Assembly: GCF_037975245.1 (NCBI RefSeq)
Contig: NC_092580.1
Span: 34,193,001-34,257,000 of the forward strand
DNA length: 64,000 nt
Origin: Apostichopus japonicus
Taxonomy: Eukaryota; Echinodermata; Holothuroidea; Aspidochirotida; Stichopodidae
Direction: 5' to 3'
Part shown: piece by piece, positions 1-9,859 of the stretch
Layout of the letters: every line of letters begins with the position of its first letter
Numbering within the stretch: position 1 is the stretch's first letter
Made by a program: the position numbers and the translations under genes
Notes under the pieces: model-generated
Databases searched by the model: none
What the model saw: the letters and a program-made list of their open reading frames with translations, nothing else
What the model was told of the DNA's origin: nothing

Positions 1-338
1 GCTTGATAAATGGAAATGGTCTCGATAGCACAATTGAATTGCTGGAAATAACCAGTAAAATTATTCAAATCTTCAGAGATAACCGGCCAATTAAGGATGT
101 ACATGATGACAGAATTGCCACTCTGGGTAAAGCCTGCAAATTTTTTCAAGATTGGAGAAACTTTGCTCTGACAAATGTCCATGTCCCTGACAAAGAGAAA
201 AGAAAATGCATCCCCTCAACAGAGTGCTGTGATGACATCGAATCTCTCCTGTTGTCATTTCCAGAGATTTGCCGGATTCATCTGGAGGAATATCCAAATG
301 GATATATTATACCATCACGTTTTAATTCTGATATTATT
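1..338 (+). CDS. P-like transposase, C-terminal part upstream of the LTR insertion, unit A
   Basis: The frame is already open at base 1 and reads NGNGLDSTIELLEITSKIIQ, ACKFFQDWRNF, LLLSFPEICRIHLEEYPNG and YIIPSRFNSDII up to the LTR junction at 338. It is equivalent to 32393-32730 but without the one-base deletion of unit B. Residues 1-113 are intact. The N-terminal parts are outside the window. Confidence 0.82.
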
Positions 339-590
339 TGTTATATATTAAGAGTTTAGTAACATGTGCAAGTAAAAGAAGTTCGTGTGCAATATGTAGA
401 TCGTGTGCACATCACCCTAAGTATTATGAAAGGCCATGCATACCAATGTATTGTATTCTAATAATGTAATGAAAATAAACTACTCAGACACACTCAGGCT
501 GTTGACCACGAAAGACCGTCTCCGGGTACTCTATAATATGTCTCTCTTGGAACCTTTCGGTTTTGTTTACACCTTTTCCAAGATATAAAA
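339..590 (+). repeat. Left LTR, unit A
   Basis: Starts TGTTATATATTAAGAG and ends ...CAAGATATAAAA, so the 3' end is not the usual CA. It differs from the right LTR (5167-5418) at about five of 252 positions. Confidence 0.92.
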
Positions 591-608
591 TTGGCGACGG
601 GGATGCTG
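591..608 (+). other. Presumed primer-binding site, unit A
   Basis: TTGGCGACGGGGATGCTG directly follows the left LTR, where the tRNA primer site belongs. Unit B has GACGAGG in place of GACGGGG. I did not match it to a particular tRNA. Confidence 0.6.
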
Positions 609-642
609 TTAAATAATATACGCTAAACAAGCCAACGAAATA

Positions 643-1299
643 ATGGCTGTTTTCGGCCATGTCGGAGTTTTCGACGAAAAGCTGGAACTGTTTGCAGATT
701 ACGCAGATAGATGTGACGCTTTCATCGCAGCGAATGATGTAGCAGAGGAAAAACGTGCTAAGTTTTTCCTTGCTGTGGTGGGTGTAATCTCCTACAGATT
801 ATTGAAAGATTTATGTAGTCCTAATCTACCGAACACTAAGAGTTACGGAGATTTAAAGAAACTACTACAGGATCACTATTCACCACGTTCAATCGTCATC
901 GCAGAAAGACATAGATTCTGGACAGCTACCCAAGGGGAGAACGAATCTATATCATGCTTCATAGTCAGACTCAAAAATGTAAGTGCCCATTGCAATTTCG
1001 GGACCTTTTTGGAAGAAGCTTTACGTGACCGTTTGGTTTCTGGATTACATGCCAAAATGTCCAAAACTCAAACGCATCTACTATCCGTGGCTGATCTAAC
1101 TTTTGACAAGGCTAAAAATAAATGCTTAGCTGATGAAATGGCTTATATCGCTACCAAAGATTACCTGCATACAACTAATATAGACGCAACTAATGCCGTG
1201 TATAGTGGACAACCAACCCATCGCTTCAAAGGCAAAGCTCATGGCAGCCGAGGCTCATTTCGTTACAAATGTAAAGGCTGTGGAGGTAAGCACAAGTGA
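643..1299 (+). pseudogene. gag: Gag of the LTR element, unit A
   Basis: ATG 52 bp after the LTR. FGHVGVFDEKLELFADYADR, FIAANDV, KRAKFFLAVVG and YGDLKKLLQDHYSP follow the standard Mag/K02A2.6 Gag pattern. The C-terminus starts a CCHC zinc knuckle (CKGC-GGKHK), then a TGA at 1297 falls before its last cysteine. In the same frame beyond the TGA are ADCPY and a second complete knuckle CHNCKRKGHLQRVC. Unit B has the TGA in the same place. Confidence 0.9.
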
Positions 1300-1855
1300 G
1301 CTGATTGCCCATACAAGGAAGTTACGTGCCATAACTGTAAACGGAAAGGTCACTTACAGCGGGTATGTCGCTCTGGAGGACAACATGGTTCCAGTGAAAG
1401 TACCAACACCAGGAACAGAGGAGGGTTAAGACCAAATAATTTCAAAGCGGGACATGCTAATACCAAGCACGTGGCCGATGGCAATCAAGGAGGTAGAGGA
1501 CAGCGTATATCTTGATGGCGTTCAGGATGAAAGGTACCAGTCTGAAGGTTTTGGACTATACAATGTCACTAGTAATTACAGTGTGTCACCTTACAGGATT
1601 CGTATGTCGGTAGGGAAAGGGAAAGCAGATAATATTTCTATGGAAATTGACACTGGTTACTAGGTCAACGATTTCAGAATCTGCTTACATGTCAGAGTTA
1701 GCCAATATGTAACCTTTAAAGAAGTGTGATTTTGCTTTACGCAGTTATACAGGTGAGCTAATTCCTACATTAGGCTGCGTTAGTGTACCTGTTAAGTTAA
1801 GTCTAGAACTTCCCACCTGGCTGATATCATTGATGTACAAGGTAAATGCCCATCT
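1300..1855 (+). pseudogene. Zinc-knuckle remainder and aspartic protease region, unit A
   Basis: After the gag stop the frame gives the second knuckle, then shifts. The protease active-site triad appears as MEIDTG at about 1640, followed after two bases by TAG. The next part of the protease (STISESAYMSEL) is in another frame and has further breaks, including TAA at about 1710. The D-T-G motif is intact but the enzyme cannot be made from this copy. Confidence 0.75.
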
Positions 1856-2851
1856 TTGTTTGGTCGAGATTTATTGCAAAAGATAAACTTAGATTGGAAC
1901 CAAATATTCACTGTGAAATCCGAACCGCAGTTAAGACAAAAAGGTCAAAATCATTTGGGTGACATTGGTGCTTTAAGAAAATCTGAAATTGTGCTTCCTA
2001 CTTGCCAACCTTGTGATCCCGAAGGCTTTCGTGAGCTTCTAGAGAAGCATCGTAAACTATTTTCTGATAAAGATACAGGGATTAAAGATTTTACAGCTTC
2101 TCTGAAATTAAAACCGAATGCAAAATCGACTTATCAAAAGTCTAGAGCCGTTCCTTATTCCATGGTTGACAAGGTAGAACAAGAATATAAAAGGCTAATT
2201 GAAGCAGATATCCTAACCCCAGTAACGTCTAGTAAGTGGGCGTCCCCCACTGTACATGTACCTAAAGCAAATGGATCTGTAAGGGTCTGTGGAGACTACA
2301 AACAGGTCAATAGTGTAATTGAAGATGATGGGTATAGGCTTCTTATTGTGCAAGATTTGTTTGCGAAATTGGCCCAGGAAGGCTCACAACCCAAAGTATA
2401 TTCTGTAGTCGATCTAACTGGTGCATTCAATCAATTGTTCTTAGATGCAGAATCGGCGCAGTTGCTAGTTTTGAATACGCATAAAGGTTTATTAGCTCCT
2501 AAGCGTCTCTGTTTAGGCGTAAAAACGGCTCCTGTGCTATTTCAATCCACTATGGACAAAATATTGACTGGTATTCCTCATGTATTTTGTTATGTAGATG
2601 ATATCCTTGTTGCGACAAACAATGTCGAAGAACATCTTAAGATTCTAAGACTTCTGTTCGATAGACTTGATAAGTATAATTTGCGCTTAAATGCAAGCAA
2701 ATGTCAATTCTTCAAACCACAAGTCCAATATTTAGGTCATGATCTAAGCGGTAAGGGCATTCAACCAGTTCAAGACAAAATTGAAGCAATAATGCGTGCG
2801 CCAAGACCTACCAATGTTTCAAGAGCTAAAGTCGTTTTTGGGAATAGTTAA
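1856..2851 (+). pseudogene. pol: Reverse transcriptase region of pol, unit A
   Basis: FGRDLLQKI (protease end), then the RT core: LTPVTSSKWASPTVHVPK, VCGDYKQVN, VVDLTGAFNQL, the catalytic YVDD box at about residue 246 and YLGHDLSGKG. RNA-dependent DNA polymerase of the retroelement. Unit A has private substitutions in conserved positions (LCLGVKTAP for LCFGVKTAP, IVQDLF for NVQDLF) and a frameshift at about 2815 (VSRAKVVF against VSELKSLL in unit B). Confidence 0.92.
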
Positions 2852-3179
2852 TTACTATGGCAAGTTTGTTGAAAATTTAGCTTCCAAACTTCACCCCTTG
2901 TATACATTGCTGCAACACAAGTCGGAATGGAGTTGGTCCAACGAGTGCGAGCAAGCTTTCATGTATGTTAAAACTGTCCTAACAGGCGATAAAGTACTAA
3001 TTCATTATGACCCTACGAAAACACTGGTATTGAGCGTAGACGCGAGTCCCTATGGGTTAGGTGCGATTATAAGCCACAAGTTAAGCGATGGTACTGAGCG
3101 TCCTATAGCCTATGCTTCCAGGACACTCAGTTCAGCAGATAAAACCATGCCCAAATTGATAAAGAGGGGCTTGCTATAA
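2796..3179 (+). pseudogene. pol: RT thumb / RNase H region of pol, unit A
   Basis: The frame after the unit A shift: SFLGIVNYYGKFVENLA and then RNase H LSVDASPYGLGAIISH with its first catalytic aspartate, ending in RPIAYASRTLS. The frame breaks after DKTMPKLIKRGLL, where the family has a K-Y-..-E-K-E-..-A block; the same break is in unit B. Confidence 0.9.
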
Positions 3180-3202
3180 TATTCGGGTTAAAGAAGTTCC
3201 AC

Positions 3203-3526
3203 TTGTATCTTTACGGTCGTAAATTTACCTTGGTGACAGACCACCAACCTTTGACCCGCATATTTGGTCCAAAGTCAGCGATACCGCCTTTAGCTGCAGC
3301 GCGGATGCAACGCTGGGCTCTAATTTTAGCGGGTTATCAATATGAGATAGTCTATCGCACTTCTACACAAAACGCCAATGCGGATCTTTTAAGTAAATTG
3401 CCATTACAAGACAAACTAACTCAAATTACAGATCCTGATGAATGTTATGTTTTTTCTACCGTAGTCGATCAGCTTCCTGTTACAGCTGAGACGATTGCGA
3501 AGGCCACTAACCAAGACATTGTTTAA
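3203..3526 (+). pseudogene. pol: RNase H C-terminal part / connection, unit A
   Basis: LYGRKFTLVTDHQPLTRIFG and ANADLLSKLPL are the end of the gypsy RNase H domain (TDH and the N-x-x-D-LSR-type motif). A TAA at 3524 in unit A (GACATTGTTTAAC) replaces a longer T run in unit B (GACATTGTTTTAAC), so a one-base loss closed this frame. Confidence 0.88.
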
Positions 3527-3546
3527 CAAAAGTATACGAATATACC

Positions 3547-4647
3547 TTGTCTGGATGGTCAAAACATTGTGAGGAGGAAGAATTGAAACCATATTGGACA
3601 AGACGGTTAGAACTTTCATTAGAAAATGGTTGCATATTATGGGGTAGACGTGTTATTATTCCGCAACAATGTCAGCAACACATTTTAAATGAATTGCATG
3701 ATTGTCACACCGGTATGTCTCGTATGAAATCTCTGGGTAGATCTTTTGTCTGGTGGCCAGGCATGGATTATGACATTGAGGACCTAGTTAGATATTGTTC
3801 TGTTTGTTCAAATGAACAGAACACCCCAAGGAAAACACCCCTAATCCTTTGGCCTTGGGCTACCGAACCATGGCAGAGAATTCACCTAGATTTTGCAGAA
3901 ATTAATGGCCAACAGTTTCTGTTACTGGTTGATAGTCATTCTAAGTGGCTTGAAGTTTTCCCAATGTCGAGTACAACAGCTTCAGCTACGGTTTCCAAGT
4001 TGCAAACAGTATTTGCTCAGTTTGGTCTTCCTGTACAAGTTGTGACTGATAATGGTCCACAGTTCATTGCAGAGGAATTCAAAGGTTTTCTTCAAACTAA
4101 CTCTGTTCAACATACTTTGACCCCTCCATACCACCCTTCTAGCAATGGCTTGGCAGAAAGACATGTTCAAACTTTCAAGAGAATGTTTAAGAAATCAGAA
4201 ACAAAGTTTGCTAGTTTACAGCATAAGGTTGCACACATTCTATTTCAGTATAGAAATATTCCCCACACAACTACTGAAAAGACCCCAGCAGAGCTCTTTT
4301 TGAAAAGAGCTCCCCAAACCAAGCTTACACTTGTTAAGCCATCTCTAAAACGTTCGGTCAAGTACCGTCAGGCTAAATCTAAATTCTATCAAGATGGTGT
4401 AAATCCGAAAATGATATCCTTCTACCTATATCAGTCGGTAAAAGTCCGACATTTGAGAGGAGGAAAGGTTAAGTGGATACCTGGGACAATAGTTGAGGTT
4501 AAAGGTCCACAAATCTATTTGGTTAGAACACCAGGGAACAACCGTCGGTATGTGCATGCTAATCACCTTAGGCATGATGATTCTAGACGTCAAAATGCTA
4601 ATCCTGAAATGGATATTGAAAATCCAAATCAGGATACCAGGTTTTAA
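3547..4647 (+). pseudogene. pol: Integrase region of pol, unit A
   Basis: HHCC zinc domain (HILNELHDCHTG ... CSVCSNEQ), then the catalytic core with the acidic triad in HLDFAE, VTDNGPQF and NGLAERH (D, D, E with about 35 residues between the last two). A GPY/F-like C-terminus follows (VKWIPGTIVEVKGPQIYLVR). Inserts the cDNA copy into the genome. It stops early at TAA 4645; unit B reads TCA there and continues 90 codons. Confidence 0.9.
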
Positions 4648-5156
4648 CCCAGTGCCATAAGGTTTCCTTCTGTACCACATACTTCTATGGTTCCAGAAAT
4701 CAAGCCAGATCCCTCACCATCTGTTAATACGTCTCCATCTAAAGCTTCATCTCATATTCCTATTGATTCTAAATTTCAAAACTTTGATGAGCAAACCCCT
4801 ATTTCTACGCCAGCAAAAAACCAAACCTAGTTCAAAACTTTCTAGTCCTGGAGATTCTTGTGTCGTAAAAACCAGGTCCGGTAGAGTTGTCCGACCACCT
4901 AAGTTTTTAAATTTGTAACTTTATCTTCGACAGACATCAATAGTGTATTTTTATATCATGTTTCATGATTCGGTATGTCAGTGATGTTATTGGTTTGTGT
5001 ATTGTGAAAGTTGTATATTTTGATATCTCCAATAGTTTAGTCGTGTAGTTTTTTTGTAGTAGATTACTTGTCAAAGTGAATTCGTATTTTCCGTGAATAT
5101 TTTGCTAATATTATATGTTCGTTGTTGCAATAATAAAATAGTGGTCTCATAGCTGC

Positions 5157-5166
5157 AAGGGAGGAT
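5157..5166 (+). other. Polypurine tract, unit A
   Basis: AAGGGAGGAT directly before the right LTR, the expected plus-strand primer. Confidence 0.75.
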
Positions 5167-5418
5167 TGTTATATATTAAGAGTTTAGTAACATGTGCAAA
5201 TAAAAGAAGTTCGTGTGCAATATGTAGATCGTGTGCACACCACCCTAAGTATTATGAAAGGCCATGCATACCAATGTATTGTATTCTAATAATGTAATGA
5301 GTATAAACTACTCAGACACACTCAGGCTGTTGACCACGAAAGACCATCTCCGGGTACTCTATAATATGTCTCTCTTGGAACCTTTCGGTTTTGTTTACAC
5401 CTTTTCCAAGATATAAAA
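5167..5418 (+). repeat. Right LTR, unit A
   Basis: 252 bp copy of the left LTR, followed by the TTATT duplication at 5419-5423. Confidence 0.92.
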
Positions 5419-5423
5419 TTATT

Positions 5424-5621
5424 GAGAACCATTTCTGTCAACAAAGAGATCTGCATAATGGCAATGCCACACACCCTACATACTCTTCTTATTGTTCCAC
5501 AATTAATTCTATTATTTTAGGTCAGTCACTAAAATCCAGAGGAAGGAAATCAAATGCTGGTGTAGCATCTGCAAAACCTTTCAGCTTTTATGTTCATCAA
5601 CCTCTAGTAAAGAAGATGTAG
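5424..5621 (+). CDS. P-like transposase, C-terminal end, unit A
   Basis: Resumes directly after the TTATT duplication: ENHFCQQRDLHNGNATHPTY, ILGQSLKSRGRKSN, ending FYVHQPLVKKM-TAG at 5619. Its frame is the one left off at 338 if the LTR element and one TTATT are ignored, so unit A keeps an uninterrupted C-terminal frame apart from the insertion. Confidence 0.78.
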   Translation, partial: ENHFCQQRDLHNGNATHPTYSSYCSTINSIILGQSLKSRGRKSNAGVASAKPFSFYVHQPLVKKM

Positions 5622-5683
5622 TATGTATAGTGTGTTTATCTTGAAGTTAAATTTTTACAGATATTTATAATTATTAGTATTAC

Positions 5684-5855
5684 CATTCATATTCAGTAAG
5701 CAGTCTGAGTTTACTTTCTCAACATCATAGTTAAGGGCAAATAGTTTCATAGGACGTTCCCCATGTGGTAGTGGTCTTGCCAAGGATTTCACCATTTGTT
5801 CCATTTGAGCAATCCAGGCCTTGGCTTAGCTCATGAACAGCAGTAATTAAATCCA
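5684..5855 (-). pseudogene. PIF1-family DNA helicase, exon 2, unit A (5 bp deletion)
   Basis: Same exon as 38404-38580, but five bases are missing next to the THxMVKS segment (CACCATTTGTTCC here against CACCATATGCTTTGTTCC on the plus strand), which shifts the frame. Splice sites are kept. The deletion is private to unit A. Confidence 0.72.
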
Positions 5856-6340
5856 CTGAAAAAGATGAGCAATTTAAAAACATGAGAAAGTGATTTCATC
5901 AGTTGCATTTGAATTCATATCAAGCTTATACACAATATGCTAATACTTAAGTTAACATAGGGTTTTTGGTTTTAATGAAACCTACAGGTATGCCAAAAAA
6001 AAAAAGCTCCTATTTCAACTTGATCAATAAGTTTGTTTCGTTAGAAACAGTGAGAAAGTCTCAGTTACTGTTTTATTTTTCAATTTTGATTAAAATGATC
6101 ATGCATGATTTACTGCACCAAGGTCATATTTAATTATTTTAAGTCTTGTAAGCAGATATGATACCTTCAAAGGCTCAAAATAGAGCTGGCAGGAAGGATA
6201 AACATTTATATATTTTTAATTCAAAATGTGTTAATGCTGATCAGTGAAAATTAAATGAGATACTGTATATAGTCTAAAATCCTATAGAAGTAAAAGTCAA
6301 TCAGTAATAATGTAATGCCAGTTAAAATTGTGCTTCTTAC
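5856..6340 (-). other. Helicase intron 1, unit A
   Basis: AT-rich, 485 bp, between the GTAAGA donor and the CTTTTTCAG acceptor. Nothing else recognised. The unit B equivalent is 38581-39063. Confidence 0.6.
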
Positions 6341-6895
6341 CTTCATTTTGTCTGTATACTTTGGTTAAGACAAACTGGTGAGGAACAAAACTCTTCAGTA
6401 AAGTTTCACTCAATATCATGTCACCAGGATCATTGAAGTGATGGTTGGGTACTGGTTTCAGCTGAAAAAATCACCTCCAAGGATCACTTGCATGCCACCA
6501 AAGGGCAGAGATTTTCACGATCACGAACTCTTCTGCTGATGACCTCGATTTGCAGGAACACTTTTCTTAATATCATAGATACCTCATCTATGATAAGGGT
6601 ATCAGTAGATATGATACCATCTCTAATTCTTTTGTAGTCGATGTTGTTTCGGATCTTATGTATGATTTCATCATCGGTATACCGTCGATCACTTATACCA
6701 AAAAAAAACATGCAGGGTTGTCCCTCCTACAGCAACTGCTGCTAGACCAGTTGAAGCAGTCATCTTAACATTTCGGTTCAATCCTGTAAGGGAATGCTCT
6801 ATGGATTTGATAAGATTTGTTTTACCAGTTCCAGCTTGGCCAAGAACGAAAAAATTATGGCCCTTCTTTGCTGCTGCAACAATCTCTGATTCCAT
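6341..6895 (-). pseudogene. PIF1-family DNA helicase, exon 1 (N-terminal motor half), unit A
   Basis: Same exon as 39064-39618, with Walker A GQAGTGKT, the TASTGLAAVAVGGTTLH stretch and Walker B LIIDEVSM. It ends at a GTAAGA donor (6340-6335). The three frame breaks of unit B are all present at the same places. One visible protein difference is SDRRYTDD here against SDGRYTDD in unit B. It is not a functional reading frame as it stands. Confidence 0.8.
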
Positions 6896-7226
6896 GTTGA
6901 ATAAAGTAAGTGAAGCTAGTGCAGTACCATGTTATACAGGGGACCATGTGGCAATCATGCTGAAAATGTGATTCTCTTAAAATTTGGTTGTCATTTAATA
7001 GCCAAATTGTTAATAACACTTTTCTTTTTCATTTACTTTGTGGGTCATTGTAGTTCATTTTACTGGATGTGTAACATGTATATTTAACCATAACTGCTTT
7101 CTATATATGAAACGCTATTAAAAACTAAAGGAATCTTAACCACTTTCACTATCATTACAGTGTTTTGTTTTTGTTTTGTTTTTGGTCACTCGTGCCTTGT
7201 GGTACGGTGTGCTAGCGCAAATGATT
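6896..7226. other. 5' flank of the helicase gene inside the transposon, unit A
   Basis: AT-rich non-coding sequence with a (GTTTT) run near 7160-7185. Counterpart 39619-39949. No further feature recognised. Confidence 0.5.
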
Positions 7227-7330
7227 AAACTTTTCATTATGTCATCTGTACCCGTCTTCCTCCAATGGGATCGTTCGTGACCAACCAGTGACGTCATTCA
7301 AAATGGCGAAAAGAATTGGATTGTCGTGAT
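7227..7330 (-). repeat. Right subterminal inverted repeat of the large transposon (unit A)
   Basis: Unit A copy of the repeat at 39950-40053, with the same CRE-like TGACGTCA and CCAAT box, about 330 bp upstream of helicase exon 1 at 6895. Confidence 0.82.
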
Positions 7331-7421
7331 CACAGGCACTCGTAACGTTACGTAGGTGTATAGTATATAAACACGCCGTGTTTATATACTATACACCTAC
7401 ATAACGTTACGAGTGCCTGTG
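7331..7421. repeat. Right terminus: 91 bp near-perfect palindrome (unit A)
   Basis: The arms and single mismatch are the same as at 40054-40144. The outer arm ends ...GAGTGCCTGTG, directly followed by the target-duplication sequence GTCGATAT. Confidence 0.88.
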
Positions 7422-7429
7422 GTCGATAT

Positions 7430-8110
7430 CTACAATAGTAGTTATTAGTGTGCAATTGTATAGAAATATAATGACACTGGAAAGATTCAATGCTCACAAA
7501 AGTAATAATCGTTTACAATATGACAATGCAATTCTAGAGGTTTATGACTGTGTTCTATCACGTTATTCTTTTAAGGCATGTAGGTTGATACTACTGATAT
7601 AATAGCATTGAACGTACAGAACGCACGTTGCTTGAAAAAAAAGGCTGTAATCGTCTACACGAATATCACTAGCTAATTGAACATGTTGGTATTGGGCATA
7701 TACAGGCAATATCGTTAGGCTCGTAATACCTAGGCTCCCTTGTGGTAATGGAGAGGCCATCTTTTCGAGATAATCATGGTGTATTTCGAGATAAATCCGT
7801 GCATACGTACGTAAGTACGTACGTTAGGTTTGACGTTATATATGATAACGGATTGTGTAGCCTATATCATGTCAATCATATGGTGTTGGTAAATCCAAAT
7901 GAACAAGGTGGCTGATCTCCTAATTGTGACCATCTTGGCAAAACTGGTCACGACTTACAAAGATATCCGGTTAATGTTCGCCCAGTGTCATAACATTGTG
8001 ATAAGTGAAAGACATACCAAAGGGAAATTAACACGTAGTAAACCTTGGGCGCAGACACTGATGACCGATTTTATTAGATTCATTTCAGAGCGGTCGATAA
8101 GTTCAGACCA
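7430..8110. other. Non-coding, unit A
   Basis: No gene seen. It contains a CGTACGTAAGTACGTACG palindrome near 7805-7822. Counterpart 40153-40834, nearly identical. Confidence 0.5.
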
Positions 8111-8164
8111 GTTACATGCATAGGCGTACGAGGCGGGGGGCAGGGGGCAGACTGCCCCCCCCCC

Positions 8165-8387
8165 CAAATTTCCAGAGGACAAGAAATTCGGGCAAAAGTC
8201 CTGAAAAATTCGGGCAGCCTAAGAGGAGAAAAAAATATATATATATTTTTTTTTTTCTCCTCTTAGGCTGCCCGAATTTTTCAGGACTTTTGCCCGAATT
8301 TCTTGAAAAAAAATATATATATATTTTTAATCTCCTCTTAGGCTGCCCGAATTTTTCAGGACTTTTGCCCGAATTTCTTGTCCTCTG

Positions 8388-8392
<5 letters not shown>
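8165..8392. repeat. Inverted and direct hairpin cassette, unit A
   Basis: A 60-odd bp block beginning with AGAGGACAAGAAATTCGGGC is followed by its inverted copy and then a second inverted copy. Spacers are A-run/TATATATATA/T-run. The block would fold into a long stem. Confidence 0.8.
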
Positions 8393-8466
<74 letters not shown>

Positions 8467-8470
8467 TATA
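8391..8470. repeat. (AT)n microsatellite, unit A
   Basis: About 80 bp of nearly pure AT repeat; the unit B counterpart (41112-41153) is about half as long. Confidence 0.95.
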
Positions 8471-8654
8471 TAAATATGCAGTAGCTTGCCCGAATCTTTT
8501 TCAAATTTTTGCCCGACAATTCTATGATTTTCTTTATTTAGCATCATGATGCCCGAATATTTCCGTGTAACACCACCGTAAGCGCAGTTCATCTGGGCTA
8601 CCACGCTTTTTGCACGATCAATTTTTTTCTAACTAGTCAATTGTTTACCTGGAC

Positions 8655-9303
8655 CAAGGGTGGCGGAACCGGGGGGGCACAGGGGGCACGTGCCCCCCAC
8701 TTTGCCTCAGGTTAAAAATGTGCCTTTTTTCTACATAAAAATTGAGGTGCCTCAAATTAGCAAGAGACCAGGGAACCAGAATGAACACTCGGGAAGGGCC
8801 GTTTCCGGCCATCTGAGGGGTTTTTAAAACCAAAAATTTTATAGTAGCTCCGCGCCAACCGATGGTGGCGCTCCGCTCAGATAGTCGTGCATACAACTTT
8901 GCAAATCCTGGCTTAGCCTGTGCCTTTTAATGAATTTCTGTGGGGCAAACTCAAATCTATTTCGAATGGAAAAAAATTGTTACGATATTAACAAGAAAAA
9001 AACTCTAATTCGGAAGATTCCTACATTAGCAACTAGTATGATTTCACCTCATTTTGTCTCAAAAGAAATCTTGTTCTTGGTTTCCCAATTTGCGCATTGG
9101 ATATTGCAGTGCTAGTATGCATATTTTCCTTTGGGGGGGGGGGGGCGTTGATGGAGTGATGTGTATACACAAATATGATAAAATGCAATAAGAGTTATAA
9201 AGGGTACTAAATATAAGGCTGCATCAGTCCAATCGAATTTCTGCAAAGTGCCCTTTGATGTCGGTGCCCCCCCCCCAGTTTAAAAGTGCTTCCGCCGCCC
9301 TTG
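8655..9303. mobile_element. Nested TIR element with 8 bp duplication, unit A
   Basis: Ends CAAGGGTGGCGGAA and TTCCGCCGCCCTTG. ACCTGGAC is duplicated at 8647-8654 and 9304-9311. G and C runs lie just inside both ends. It holds one copy of the CGCGCCAACCGATGGTGGCG core. Non-autonomous. Confidence 0.85.
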
Positions 9304-9859
9304 ACCTGGACATCCCCAACATGAGTGTTTATAAGAAAAAAATTCTTTTTCATGGATGGTGGGGGGGGAGTGCAGGTTTATCATATTCTTTGTTATATTT
9401 TATACTTTTTTGTGAGACAAATTGCAGTCTCACCCGACACAGCGACATTTTCCCGCCTACGTGTCGTTGAACAATGTATGTTTTCCTGGAGGTAGCTGAG
9501 TACTGTGTTAAAATAATAAATAAGGTAACTAAATAGGAGCTTAAAAAATATACTGTCTCATTTTTCCCCTTCAAAGTGATGTTACCTGTTTTTCTTCTTC
9601 TAATTTACCAAATTTTTGGGGAAGTGTAAATTTCTAAAACGTGAGATTATAAAATAAAGAATGTTTAGATGCAACTTGCAAGGCCTCAGAAGTGCCGTTT
9701 CCGGCAATCTGAGAGGCATTGTTTGCCCAAAATTTTCTTGTACGCTACGCGCCAACCGATGGTGGCGCTCCGCTTAGATAGTGTCACGGGAACTTTCGGG
9801 CACAAAAAGTTCTGCCCCCCCCCCAAACTGAAATGGTCCCGTACGCCTATGGTTACATG

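Larger units (their letters stand above)
339..5418 (+). mobile_element. Ty3/gypsy LTR retrotransposon (K02A2.6/Mag-like), unit A
   Basis: 5080 bp element with two 252 bp LTRs, a primer-binding-type sequence after the left LTR, gag, protease, reverse transcriptase, RNase H and integrase in that order, a GPY/F-like C-terminal segment, and a polypurine tract (AAGGGAGGAT) before the right LTR. TTATT is duplicated at 334-338 and 5419-5423. Every major frame is broken. Gene order RT-RH-IN places it in Ty3/gypsy, and the Gag and integrase wording match the K02A2.6/Mag group. Confidence 0.95.
1..7421. mobile_element. Right-hand part of the same large transposon in unit A
   Basis: This is the equivalent of 32393-40144: the transposase C-terminal half split by the LTR element, helicase exons 2 and 1, the subterminal inverted repeat and the palindromic right terminus ending at 7421. 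The right flank GTCGATAT (7422-7429) is the same as in unit B. The left half lies outside the window. The transposase C-terminal pieces here lack the two one-base deletions of unit B, but helicase exon 2 has a private 5 bp deletion. Confidence 0.82.
8119..9851. mobile_element. TIR element with 8 bp duplication, itself interrupted, unit A
   Basis: Ends CATAGGCGTACG and CGTACGCCTATG are inverted repeats. GTTACATG is duplicated at 8111-8118 and 9852-9859. The element contains an AT-linked hairpin cassette, a long AT microsatellite and a nested second element (8655-9303). No coding sequence; hAT-like by duplication length. Confidence 0.82.

Noticed and set aside
8112-8519. Long open frames rich in IYIYIY on both strands
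   Set aside because: They are translations of AT microsatellite and hairpin cassette sequence.
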